A stretch of 64,000 bases of DNA. Origin: Draconibacterium aestuarii. Lineage in GTDB: Bacteria; Bacteroidota; Bacteroidia; Bacteroidales; Prolixibacteraceae. Numbering within the stretch: the first letter of the stretch is position 1; every line of letters begins with the position of its first letter. Under the pieces are notes generated by a model that was not told the DNA's origin, ran no database searches, and saw only the letters and a list, made by a program, of their open reading frames with translations. The position numbers were made by a program, and so were the translations under genes. The DNA is taken from the NCBI GenBank assembly GCA_026671195.1, contig JAPOHD010000027.1, forward strand, positions 743,428-807,427, read 5' to 3'. Of this stretch, positions 1 to 7,934 are shown piece after piece.

Positions 1-97
1 ACACGTTTGTAACTTTTGGAGCAGAACCAGCAACTTTTGGAGCGAAACAAAGGAGAAAGAAGCTATAGTTTTGCTTATAAATTTAAAAGTTACAAAT

Positions 98-1417
98 ATG
101 AAAACAGTAAAAATACTTTTGATCGCCATGATGGGATTTTCCTTTGGGATAGGGCAGGCGTCAGGCCAAACTGATAATACAAAAACAAAACCGATACCAC
201 CTTCACCGGTATCCGTTTTTAAAAAAGATGTGTCTGCTGAAAAAGCATTGGAATACCGAAGAGACTATCGTGGTAGAGATTTCCTGATCAACGGAGATAG
301 AGGGACATACAGTTTTATTAATGTACCTGAAATGTACCAGACAGCTACCGTTTATCGCAGTGGCGGACAGGTAGCAATGCTGGAGAAAAATATTGATGCA
401 TCACTATTGGGCACCATGACCGATACCGACGCCGGTAAAATGCCTTTAAAAGATTTATTAACCGACGAAACTGCCCGTATGCAAGGTCTGTTGGTGATTC
501 ATGATGGTAAAATTGTATTGGAAGAGTACCCGGGAATGCGCGAACTGGATAAACACAGCTGGTTTTCGGCTTCGAAACAAATATTAGGACTTACAGTGCA
601 TATCCTGGAGGAAGAGGGATTGATTGACCTGGAGCAAACAGTAAATTATTACTTGCCTGATTATAATAATGATGACTGGAAGAAGGTGAAAGTTAAGCAC
701 CTGTTGCACCATGTATCGGGAATGGACTATGTGGAAACCAATGCCAATTTTATGAATCCCGAACATGCCTTGGCAAGAGTTACTTCATATGCCCTTGCGT
801 CGCGTCACGAAGATGGAGGACAGTCGGCATATGATATATTAAAAGAGGTGAGAAGTTATATTGAACCGGGTGTAAAGTACGATTATGCTTCGCCAAATAC
901 CCAAATTCTTGGTTTTATTGTAGAGCGTGTTACCGGTAAAAAATATGAGGAAGCTGTTGCCGAAAGAATATGGACACAAGTTGGAATGGAAAGTGATGGT
1001 CACTATGCATTATCAGCCCAGGGAGAACCAATTTCGGCCGGATATTTTACCTCTCGTTTGCGCGACATGGGCCGTTTTGGCATGCTGTATACGCCAAGCT
1101 GGAACAAGGTGACTGATAAGCAAATTATAAGCGACACCTATTTCGATAAGGTATATGATACCACTTATGCCGATGCCCTTAAACGCGGTGTGGAAACCGA
1201 TAAGTCGAAATATTTTAAAGATGGCCAGTCGCATGCTACTTACCAATGGGATATTGTTTTCTCGGATGGCGACATGTACAAAGCCGGTCGTTACGGACAG
1301 GGTATTTATGTATCACCTGAGACCAATACGGTGGTCGTATTTTTCTCAAGTGTATACCTGAATCAGCTTTATGTTCCCGGTTTTGCCCGCCAGTTGGTAC
1401 AGCAAAATTATCGATAA
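98..1417 (+). CDS. Secreted serine hydrolase, beta-lactamase class C/PBP4* family
   Basis: Predicted periplasmic serine hydrolase of the beta-lactamase class C / penicillin-binding fold (439 aa). The ATG at 98 opens a clear signal peptide (hydrophobic residues about 5-16, then GQASGQ); an in-frame TTG at 71 would put extra residues before it and is less likely. The catalytic SxxK motif is SASK (Ser157, Lys160) following DKHSWF. A downstream YDYASPN matches the second (Tyr) motif region and RYGQGIYV the third (GxG) region. The family covers esterases, D-aminopeptidases and beta-lactamases, so the substrate is unknown and resistance should not be assumed. It stands alone with a terminator right behind it. 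Confidence 0.85.
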   Translation: MKTVKILLIAMMGFSFGIGQASGQTDNTKTKPIPPSPVSVFKKDVSAEKALEYRRDYRGRDFLINGDRGTYSFINVPEMYQTATVYRSGGQVAMLEKNIDASLLGTMTDTDAGKMPLKDLLTDETARMQGLLVIHDGKIVLEEYPGMRELDKHSWFSASKQILGLTVHILEEEGLIDLEQTVNYYLPDYNNDDWKKVKVKHLLHHVSGMDYVETNANFMNPEHALARVTSYALASRHEDGGQSAYDILKEVRSYIEPGVKYDYASPNTQILGFIVERVTGKKYEEAVAERIWTQVGMESDGHYALSAQGEPISAGYFTSRLRDMGRFGMLYTPSWNKVTDKQIISDTYFDKVYDTTYADALKRGVETDKSKYFKDGQSHATYQWDIVFSDGDMYKAGRYGQGIYVSPETNTVVVFFSSVYLNQLYVPGFARQLVQQNYR

Positions 1418-1440
1418 GTAATAGAAGAATAGAATAGTAG

Positions 1441-1475
1441 GAGCCTGCTTTGTTTTTCAAGGCAGGCTTTCTTTT
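1441..1475 (+). terminator. Intrinsic terminator of the serine hydrolase gene
   Basis: Stem AGCCTGC (1442-1448) pairs with GCAGGCT (1462-1468), followed by a T-rich run. It sits 24 bp after the stop codon. Confidence 0.8.
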
Positions 1476-1532
1476 GAGCGAATCGGGACTTGGATTGACT
1501 TTATCGGGATAAAGTATCAGTTGTTCAGTCTA

Positions 1533-1540
1533 TACTTTTG
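1533..1540 (+). promoter_or_regulatory. Candidate -7 box of the esterase gene
   Basis: TACTTTTG matches the Bacteroidota -7 consensus TAnnTTTG about 68 bp before the start codon. No good TTTG element lies 19-21 bp upstream, so this is only a half match. Confidence 0.35.
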
Positions 1541-1607
1541 GAATGTTGATTTTCGAGTCAACGTTGGTCGGTAAAATGCGATTTAAACAATTAAAAATAA
1601 ACAAGTA

Positions 1608-2606
1608 ATGAAAAAAGGATTTTATAGCTTATTAATGATGGCCCTTGTTGTTCTTGGCGCAAATGCGCAACAATCATTTTACAATCCGGTAGTACCCGAG
1701 ATTGTTCAGTATAAAGTAACTGAAGGTGTTAAATACGGAGAAGGAAAGGTGAAAGTAGATAATAAAATTGCCACAAAAGATTTAACAATGGATGTGTACT
1801 ATCCAGTTGCCGAAGCAGAAGGTCCTCGTCCTGCTGTACTTCTATCTTATGGAGGTAGTTTCCATCGCGGAAATCCACGCGTTCCTTACAACGGTTTTGG
1901 CGGACAAACCACTACCATGAGCCAGTATGCCATGGCTTATGCAGCGGAAGGATTTACTGTATTTACCATTGATTATCGTGTAGCTCCTGATAATCCTGTA
2001 GTCGACACACCCGAAGGTTATTCCGATGAAGACTTAGATACCGGGATTTATTCCGCTCCGGCTACCATTGCTCAAACAAATATGATTCGTGCACAAATGG
2101 GATTGGAGCCTCTGGCTGTTGAGAATGCAGAAGTAGTATTAAGGGCAACATTGCGTGGAGCTTGTGAAGATCTGCGTACCGCTATTCGTCATATTAAAAA
2201 AGAAGCAACAACTTATCATATCGATCCGGATAAAATTGCCATTGGTGGTTTTTCTGCAGGTGGTGTAATGAGTATTAATGTGGCCTTCGGAATGAAAGAA
2301 GAAGTAGCTGCTGTATTTACCAACTCAGGATTTCCTGTTGCTTTTAAAATGGATAAGTTGGTTACAGAGAGTGAAAAGAATCCGCCAATTATGATGTTTA
2401 TGGCAGATAACGATTTACCTGTTGTTACCCTGGCAACTTCGCCATTCTTACAAATTTTGGATAAAAACAATGTAGAGTATCATTTTAACTGGGTGCCCGG
2501 TTTCGGTCATTTCTATCCGGGAGGAGCAGTAAGCTTATCCGATAAAGGCGATAAAATGCCTGTGATTGTGCGTACGATCGAATTTTTAAAAGAAAAGCTG
2601 CAGTAA
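1608..2606 (+). CDS. Secreted alpha/beta-hydrolase (carboxylesterase-like)
   Basis: Alpha/beta-hydrolase of 332 aa, probably an esterase/lipase acting in the periplasm or outside the cell. An N-terminal signal peptide ends near ANAQQ (residues 19-23). The nucleophile elbow is GFSAGG with Ser216; candidate acids are Asp267 and Asp269 in MADND, and the catalytic His is His301 in GFGHFYPGG. The oxyanion region YGGSFHRG replaces the HGGG of the hormone-sensitive-lipase family. A dienelactone hydrolase or BD-FAE-type esterase is equally possible. The barrel protein gene follows 78 bp downstream and could be cotranscribed. Confidence 0.85.
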   Translation: MKKGFYSLLMMALVVLGANAQQSFYNPVVPEIVQYKVTEGVKYGEGKVKVDNKIATKDLTMDVYYPVAEAEGPRPAVLLSYGGSFHRGNPRVPYNGFGGQTTTMSQYAMAYAAEGFTVFTIDYRVAPDNPVVDTPEGYSDEDLDTGIYSAPATIAQTNMIRAQMGLEPLAVENAEVVLRATLRGACEDLRTAIRHIKKEATTYHIDPDKIAIGGFSAGGVMSINVAFGMKEEVAAVFTNSGFPVAFKMDKLVTESEKNPPIMMFMADNDLPVVTLATSPFLQILDKNNVEYHFNWVPGFGHFYPGGAVSLSDKGDKMPVIVRTIEFLKEKLQ

Positions 2607-2684
2607 GGAAAAACTGCTTAGGTAATAATTTGAATGAACCCATTCGAACCGCAAAAATTATAAATTAAATAACAAACAGAAAAG

Positions 2685-3470
2685 ATGAAAAAATTAGTTT
2701 TAACAATTTCAATGTTTTTAGCCCTTTCAACATTCCTTTGGGCTCAGGAATCAAGTGGCGATCTTGGTAAAAAATTAGCCAATCCGGTAGCAAGTATGAT
2801 AAGTATGCCTTTTCAAACCAATACAGAATTTGGTATTGGCGAGTTTAACGGTTCGCGGTTTACTACCAATATTCAGCCGGTTCTGCCATTTCAGATCTCC
2901 GAAAATCTGAATTTAATTACACGTGCCGTTGTTCCTGTAATAAATCAATACGATATTACAGGGGCTGGAGAATCGCAAACCGGTATTGGCGATGCTTTAA
3001 TCACCGGTTTTTTATCACCGGTTAACTCGGGTAAAGTAATATGGGGTGTTGGGCCCAATGTATTAATGCCAACAGGAACTCAAGAGGCTTTATCGACAAA
3101 AAAATGGGGCTTGGGTGCTTCGGGAGTAGTTTTAACACAAACCAATGGATTTACCTTTGGAGCCTTGTTAAATCACACCTGGTCGGTTGCCGGCGATGCT
3201 GCCCGTCCGAATTTTAGTCAAACGTATTTCCAACCCTTTGCAGCCTACAACTGGCCAAGTGGGGCAGGTATCACTTTTGCACAGTTCGAAATGAGTAAAG
3301 AATGGGAGTCGGGAGCTTTTATCGGAAGCTACAATCCAATGGTGAGCATGGTTTCTGTTCTTGGTAAATTACCTGTTTCAATGGCAATTGGTCCACGTGT
3401 AATGTTCGGGAAAGACAATCCTGCCGATTGGGGAATGCGTGCTTCTTTAACATTCATTTTCTCGAAATAA
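2685..3470 (+). CDS. Outer-membrane beta-barrel protein, 'transporter'/neuromedin U-like family
   Basis: 261-aa exported protein with a signal peptide (ALSTFLWAQ, cut near residue 20). The rest is made of alternating hydrophobic/polar stretches typical of beta-strands (for example NLITRAVVPVINQYD, GIGDALITGFLSP, VIWGVGPNVLMPTG) and it ends in a strand with aromatic residues (ASLTFIFSK). This pattern is seen in the Bacteroidota proteins loosely called neuromedin U or transporter. Its substrate is unknown. The esterase directly upstream suggests a shared role, but this is inference. Confidence 0.6.
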   Translation: MKKLVLTISMFLALSTFLWAQESSGDLGKKLANPVASMISMPFQTNTEFGIGEFNGSRFTTNIQPVLPFQISENLNLITRAVVPVINQYDITGAGESQTGIGDALITGFLSPVNSGKVIWGVGPNVLMPTGTQEALSTKKWGLGASGVVLTQTNGFTFGALLNHTWSVAGDAARPNFSQTYFQPFAAYNWPSGAGITFAQFEMSKEWESGAFIGSYNPMVSMVSVLGKLPVSMAIGPRVMFGKDNPADWGMRASLTFIFSK

Positions 3471-3538
3471 TACGTTAATCAGATCATCTAATTGCTGCCT
3501 TGCAATTGTTTTTGCGAGGTGTCAATAACGAAAATATG

Positions 3539-3572
3539 TTCCCCGGGTCTTTGGCTTCGGGGAATTTTTTTT
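3539..3572 (+). terminator. Intrinsic terminator after the barrel protein
   Basis: TTCCCC (3539-3544) pairs with GGGGAA (3559-3564), followed by a run of eight T. Confidence 0.85.
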
Positions 3573-3723
3573 GAGATTGGATTGTAAAATAAGAAACTCT
3601 GGATGTACCCTTCGACCGGGAAAAACAATTTGCAAACACAATAATCCAGGCAGCATTTCGTATAGAATTTTCAGTGACTATATTTGTCACCGATTAAGAA
3701 AAACACAAAAAAGGACTATTTCA

Positions 3724-4059
3724 ATGGGATCATTTAAGGGATTAGCACCAATTGCAGCCTGGATGTTGCGTATTTCGATGGGAATTATCACCTACACCTG
3801 GTATTTCAATCAATTTTTAAAATTCTCGTTCAACTCGGTTTACTATTTTCTAATTGCGGGTTATGTGCTTTTTACCGTATTGCTGCTGGCCGGTGGATTT
3901 AGCCGCAACAATACGTTAACCGTTCTGTCGGCACTGGTGCTGTTTGGTTTATCGGTTACTATGATGTTTATTAATGGTTTCTCTGTTGATGTGCTAATGA
4001 AACACTTTACTCCTGCCGCTATTGCTGTATATTTTATTGCACGCGGAAACAACGGCTAA
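3724..4059 (+). CDS. Small integral membrane protein, unknown function
   Basis: 111-aa hydrophobic protein with about four membrane helices (around residues 8-25, 37-55, 60-82 and 88-107). The open frame extends upstream to 3571, but the ATG at 3724 is the first start with a plausible protein beginning (MGSFKGLAPIAAWMLRIS); the upstream stretch is basic and overlaps the terminator region. The size and helix count recall DoxX-like proteins, but I see no diagnostic motif. It lies just before the AbgT relic. Confidence 0.55.
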   Translation: MGSFKGLAPIAAWMLRISMGIITYTWYFNQFLKFSFNSVYYFLIAGYVLFTVLLLAGGFSRNNTLTVLSALVLFGLSVTMMFINGFSVDVLMKHFTPAAIAVYFIARGNNG

Positions 4060-4170
4060 CAAATCATTTCTTAGTTGGGCCGTTGTCAGAATAGCTTATT
4101 CAAACTTCACCAGTGGTGATGCAGGCTACAAAACGTTGATTCACCCGGAATTGATTGCGGAGTTGGTGCA

Positions 4171-4396
4171 ATAACCATTAAAAACGACTCGGTTACGAAT
4201 GTTAATGCTGTCGTACTTTGTATTGATTGTACCTTTTATGCAAAAATACGACAGTAGGGCAGGTGTCGGTACCATTGTATCCACCATGTTGTCTTACCCG
4301 ATTGCCTTCCTATTTGGCTGGGCCATTTTGTTGATTATCCGGATGATTTTCGGAATGCCAATCGGACCCGATTCTCCGTTGTTTTACCAGATGTAA
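4171..4396 (+). pseudogene. Decayed C-terminal end of an AbgT-family transporter
   Basis: AbgT transporters (aminobenzoyl-glutamate importers and sulfonamide exporters) share a conserved GDSxTN segment followed by a helix ending in LIVxFxQKYD and a final GTLxSTMLPYxIAFLxGW segment. Here AITIKNDSVTN is read in the frame of position 4171. The continuation LMLSYFVLIVPFMQKYD, then GVGTIVSTMLSYPIAFLFGW up to the stop at 4396, is in another frame starting near 4199. The switch at about 4200 is a frameshift with loss of a few codons, and nothing resembling the first 400 or so residues remains. This is a relic, not a gene. Confidence 0.65.
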
Positions 4397-4729
4397 AGAG
4401 TATAAATTAAAGAAATTCCAGGCTCCTGATTTTAATTTTGACTTTTTTGTATAAACGTATGACCGAATTGTATAAATGCTGTTTTCCCTTTCAACGTACA
4501 TTTGCCACCGATTTTGCAGCATCAGTTAGAAACGCATCTCAGCCCGGTGAAAAAAGCCATGAAAATCATTCCTAAGGCTGGCAGTTTCAAAATCATATAA
4601 AGAACAATACTATTAGTTAGAAGAGAGTAACAAAAAATATAGAAGTTTTTGGAGGATTAGCCGGGCCCCGTGGAAACTATTTACACATGCAGAGTTTTTA
4701 GGAGGTAGAAGTTTCCAAATTGTAAGAAC
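4397..4729. other. Intergenic region before the TetR regulator
   Basis: 333 bp without a gene. It holds a -7-like TACATTTG at 4497-4504 with no clear -33 partner, and purine-rich stretches near 4650-4660 and 4699-4707 (GGAGG, AGGAGG) that resemble ribosome binding sites but do not lead to an open frame. Its position suggests it contains the promoter and operator of the efflux operon; no palindromic operator was identified. Confidence 0.4.
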
Positions 4730-5362
4730 ATGGAACACAGAAGACAAAACATAATATCAAAAGCCTTTGATCTCTATCACCAATATGGGATTAAAAGTGT
4801 TAGTATGGACGACATTGCCCGTGAATTGGGCATGTCGAAGAAAACATTATACCAAAGTATATCCGATAAGTACGAATTAGTAGAAAATGTTATCGCTTAT
4901 CAGCAGGAAGTTGCAAGCAGTATTTTGGCAGTATTTCATGATGCATCGTTAAATGCAATTGCGCAACATTGGGAATATAAAACAAAAATTCAGGAACGGT
5001 TTCCCAAATATAATCCTTCGTTTTTATACGATTTGCGTAAGTATTACCCCATGCTGTTAACAAAAATGAATGAGTACAAACTTAAGGTATTTTACGAAGC
5101 CAATTTAAGCAACCTGGAACAGGGTAAAAAAGAGGGGTTTTATCTGGAAGATATCAATTCTGATATCATTTCAAGAATGTTGGTCGGTAATGCCCACTTT
5201 TCTTTAGATCCTGCAAACGGATTATTTTGCGAGGCGGAGGTTTTGGATAAGAATACGTATGCCGAAATATACAAATATCATTTTCGGGGGATTTGTACGG
5301 CGGCAGGCCATGCCGAGTTAAAGCGCCACTTTAATCGTGTAAAACAAGAGAATGTCACGTGA
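4730..5362 (+). CDS. TetR/AcrR-family transcriptional regulator
   Basis: 210-aa one-component regulator. Residues about 5-50 form the TetR helix-turn-helix (IISKAFDLYHQYGIKSVSMD, then ELGMSKKTLYQSISDKYELV). The remainder is the helical ligand-binding and dimer domain. It lies 94 bp upstream of the TolC-MFP-RND genes on the same strand, so it most likely represses that pump in response to a pump substrate, as is usual for the family. The ligand cannot be inferred. Confidence 0.88.
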   Translation: MEHRRQNIISKAFDLYHQYGIKSVSMDDIARELGMSKKTLYQSISDKYELVENVIAYQQEVASSILAVFHDASLNAIAQHWEYKTKIQERFPKYNPSFLYDLRKYYPMLLTKMNEYKLKVFYEANLSNLEQGKKEGFYLEDINSDIISRMLVGNAHFSLDPANGLFCEAEVLDKNTYAEIYKYHFRGICTAAGHAELKRHFNRVKQENVT

Positions 5363-5456
5363 AAAACTTACGGGTATCTTTTAAAAATAAGGAACCGGAA
5401 AAATAGGTGTCCCCTTACAAAAAATCAGAAAATAACAATAAACAAGTAATAGATTG

Positions 5457-6827
5457 ATGAAAATTAGAAAAACGCTTCTGCTTGTGTTTGCCATAACTCA
5501 ATTGGGGTTGGTTGTACAAGCACAGAGTAGCACCAGTTTAGATTCTGTTGAAGCCAACACCGCAGCACAGGAAGAGACAACAGAACCGGGTCAAAGTCGA
5601 TTGGTGCTAAGTTTAGACGAAGCCAGAGAGTTTGCCCTGGAAAATAACAGGGAAATGAAAAATGCTGCAATGGCAGTTGATGAGGCCGGTTTTCGGGTAA
5701 AAGAGATGGTCGCCACGGGATTGCCGCAGGCAAGTGCCAATATGGATTATACCAGTTTCCTGGGAGCTGAAATGAAACTTCAGTTGGATCCGAATATGCC
5801 GGCACAGTCGGTTCCGTTTAATTCAACAAGTTTTTTGAATGTAAATGTTTCCCAGTTGTTATTTAGCGGAACTTATTTAGTGGGCCTGCAAACGGCTAAG
5901 CTTTACAAGGCCATGACGGAAAAAAGCATTGAGAAAAGTGCATTGGATGTAAAAGAACAAGTTTCGGGTACTTATTTTTTAATTCTGCTCTCGGAACGCA
6001 CAAAAGACATTTTGCTGAAAAATCTGGCGAATGTGAGCGAAATTCACCGAAACACAGAGGTGATGTTTAAGGTGGGGGTTGTTGAACAAACCGATGTAGA
6101 TCAGTTGTCTGTTCAAATAACGATGCTTGAAAATAACCTGCGTCAAACCGAAAGACAGGTAGATATGGCATACGATATGTTAAAGTTGCAGCTGGGTGTC
6201 GATCCGAAAACGCAAATAGAACTGACAGAAACATTAGATGATTTTCTGATGGCATTTGACTTTTATAATTCACTGATTAAAGAATTTGATCTGAAATCGA
6301 ATGTGGATTACCAGCTGTTGAATTCGCAGGAGGAGATATCATTGAAACAGGTTTCGTTACAGAAAATGGAATATTTGCCAACCGTTTCAGCAAATTATGT
6401 TCGTACCGAGAAAATTAAAGCAGCTAATTTTGATATGCAGCCCAATAATGTACTCGGTTTTAACATGAGTATTCCAATTTTTTCATCGGGTATGCGCAAA
6501 GCAAAAGTAAGCCAGGCTCAGATTCAACTGGAAACCGTGCAGAACAACAAACGACAACTGGAGGATGCCTTGTTAACCCAGGAACGTCAGGCCAGGTTAA
6601 ACCTGAATACGGCACTGGAACAATACAACAGTCAGAAAAAAAATGTTGAAGTGGCCAGCCGGGTGTTTGGAAACATCAATCGAAAGTTCGAAAGCGGAAT
6701 GGTTTCCAGTTTAGATCTTACCACTGCCAATAACAATTACCTGAATGCCGAGTCGAGCTATATTCAGTCAATGCTTCAGGTTTTAGATGCACATGTTGCA
6801 CTCGAAAAGCTTTTTAATGATTTATAA
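5457..6827 (+). CDS. TolC-family outer-membrane efflux protein
   Basis: 456-aa outer-membrane channel component of the tripartite efflux pump. A signal peptide covers residues 1-23 or so (ATG at 5457; a TTG three bases earlier is ignored). The two-fold TolC pattern is visible: LSLDEAREFALENN early and long coiled-coil alpha-barrel stretches such as EVASRVFGNINRKFESGMVSSLDLTTANNNYL near the end. The length is normal for the family. It is followed after 33 bp by the membrane fusion protein, as expected for an operon. Confidence 0.9.
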   Translation: MKIRKTLLLVFAITQLGLVVQAQSSTSLDSVEANTAAQEETTEPGQSRLVLSLDEAREFALENNREMKNAAMAVDEAGFRVKEMVATGLPQASANMDYTSFLGAEMKLQLDPNMPAQSVPFNSTSFLNVNVSQLLFSGTYLVGLQTAKLYKAMTEKSIEKSALDVKEQVSGTYFLILLSERTKDILLKNLANVSEIHRNTEVMFKVGVVEQTDVDQLSVQITMLENNLRQTERQVDMAYDMLKLQLGVDPKTQIELTETLDDFLMAFDFYNSLIKEFDLKSNVDYQLLNSQEEISLKQVSLQKMEYLPTVSANYVRTEKIKAANFDMQPNNVLGFNMSIPIFSSGMRKAKVSQAQIQLETVQNNKRQLEDALLTQERQARLNLNTALEQYNSQKKNVEVASRVFGNINRKFESGMVSSLDLTTANNNYLNAESSYIQSMLQVLDAHVALEKLFNDL

Positions 6828-6860
6828 ATAACAGCGAACAGTAAAGAATTACATACAACC

Positions 6861-7901
6861 ATGAGAAAGATTATTTTAACAATGGCAGCTGCCCTTCTTC
6901 TGATAAGTTGCGGCACTGAGAAGAATAATAAGGTAGCTCCGGAACAGGACCAAGTCCAAAGAAAAACAGTTAAAACGGCCACTCTTCAAACAGATACAAT
7001 TACGATTAACGAACAATATACGGCAACAATAAATGCTTTTGATAAAGTGTTTTTGGGGCCCAACATGCCCGGACGAATTAAAGAAATTAAGGTAGAGGTA
7101 AACGATAAGGTGCGCAAGGGACAGCAGGTGGTGCAAATGGATGCCAGCCAGCTGGTGCAGTTGGAAGTGCAGTTCTCAAATCTTCAGAAAGAGATGAACC
7201 GCATGGATACTTTGATTTCGTATGGTTCAATTTCGCAGCAGATCTACGATCAAACCGAAGCGCAGTACAAAGCAACCAAGGCCAGCCTTGAAAACCTCAG
7301 GGAAAATACTTCGTTAGATAGTCCTTTTAACGGGATAGTAACCGGGAGGTATTACGAAAACAGCGAAATTTACAGCGGATCGCCAAATACTGGCGATGGA
7401 AAGGCTGCTATTTTAACCATCGAGCAGATTGAGAAACTAAAGGTTGTAATCAACATGTCGGAACGATTTTTCCCTGTGGTAAAGAACGGGCAAAAAACAA
7501 AACTCACCACCGACATTTATCCCGGAGTTGAGTTTGAAGGAACCGTATCGTTGATTTATCCAACCATCGATCCGCAAACCAGAACCTTCATTGTTGAGAT
7601 TACAATTCCAAATCCCAATTTAAAACTCCGTCCGGGAATGTTTGCCCGTGTAAACGTAAACCTGGGCGAGAAAGAGGCCATTGTTGCTCCGGCATCGGCA
7701 GTAATGATGCTTGAAGGAACTTCAAACCGCTATGTTTTTATTGAAGAAAACGGCAAAGCAGAACATGTAAGTGTACTTCTGGGAGAACGCTTCGATGACC
7801 TTTTGGAAATTGTTTCAGATAAAATTAAACCAGGTACAAAATTGATAACGTCGGGACAGGCAAAACTGGATAACGGAGATTTGGTACAGGTGGTTAATTA
7901 G
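6861..7901 (+). CDS. RND efflux periplasmic adaptor (HlyD/AcrA-type lipoprotein)
   Basis: 346-aa membrane fusion protein. The N-terminus has a lipobox (LLISC, Cys near residue 17), so it is probably anchored in the inner membrane by lipid. The two half-lipoyl motifs flank a short alpha-hairpin: LGPNMPGRIKEIKVEVNDKV before and LDSPFNGIVTGRYYE after it, followed by the beta-barrel and membrane-proximal domain (LKLRPGMFARVNVNLGEKE). It bridges the RND pump and TolC. Gaps of 33 bp on both sides indicate one transcript. Confidence 0.92.
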   Translation: MRKIILTMAAALLLISCGTEKNNKVAPEQDQVQRKTVKTATLQTDTITINEQYTATINAFDKVFLGPNMPGRIKEIKVEVNDKVRKGQQVVQMDASQLVQLEVQFSNLQKEMNRMDTLISYGSISQQIYDQTEAQYKATKASLENLRENTSLDSPFNGIVTGRYYENSEIYSGSPNTGDGKAAILTIEQIEKLKVVINMSERFFPVVKNGQKTKLTTDIYPGVEFEGTVSLIYPTIDPQTRTFIVEITIPNPNLKLRPGMFARVNVNLGEKEAIVAPASAVMMLEGTSNRYVFIEENGKAEHVSVLLGERFDDLLEIVSDKIKPGTKLITSGQAKLDNGDLVQVVN

Positions 7902-7934
7902 AAATTCTGGTATACATCTTTAGATATTAAAACA

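Noticed and set aside
98..1417. Antibiotic-resistance beta-lactamase
   Set aside because: The fold is shared with esterases and peptidases, and no typical AmpC second motif (YxN in the exact form) is visible, so only a general hydrolase call is justified.
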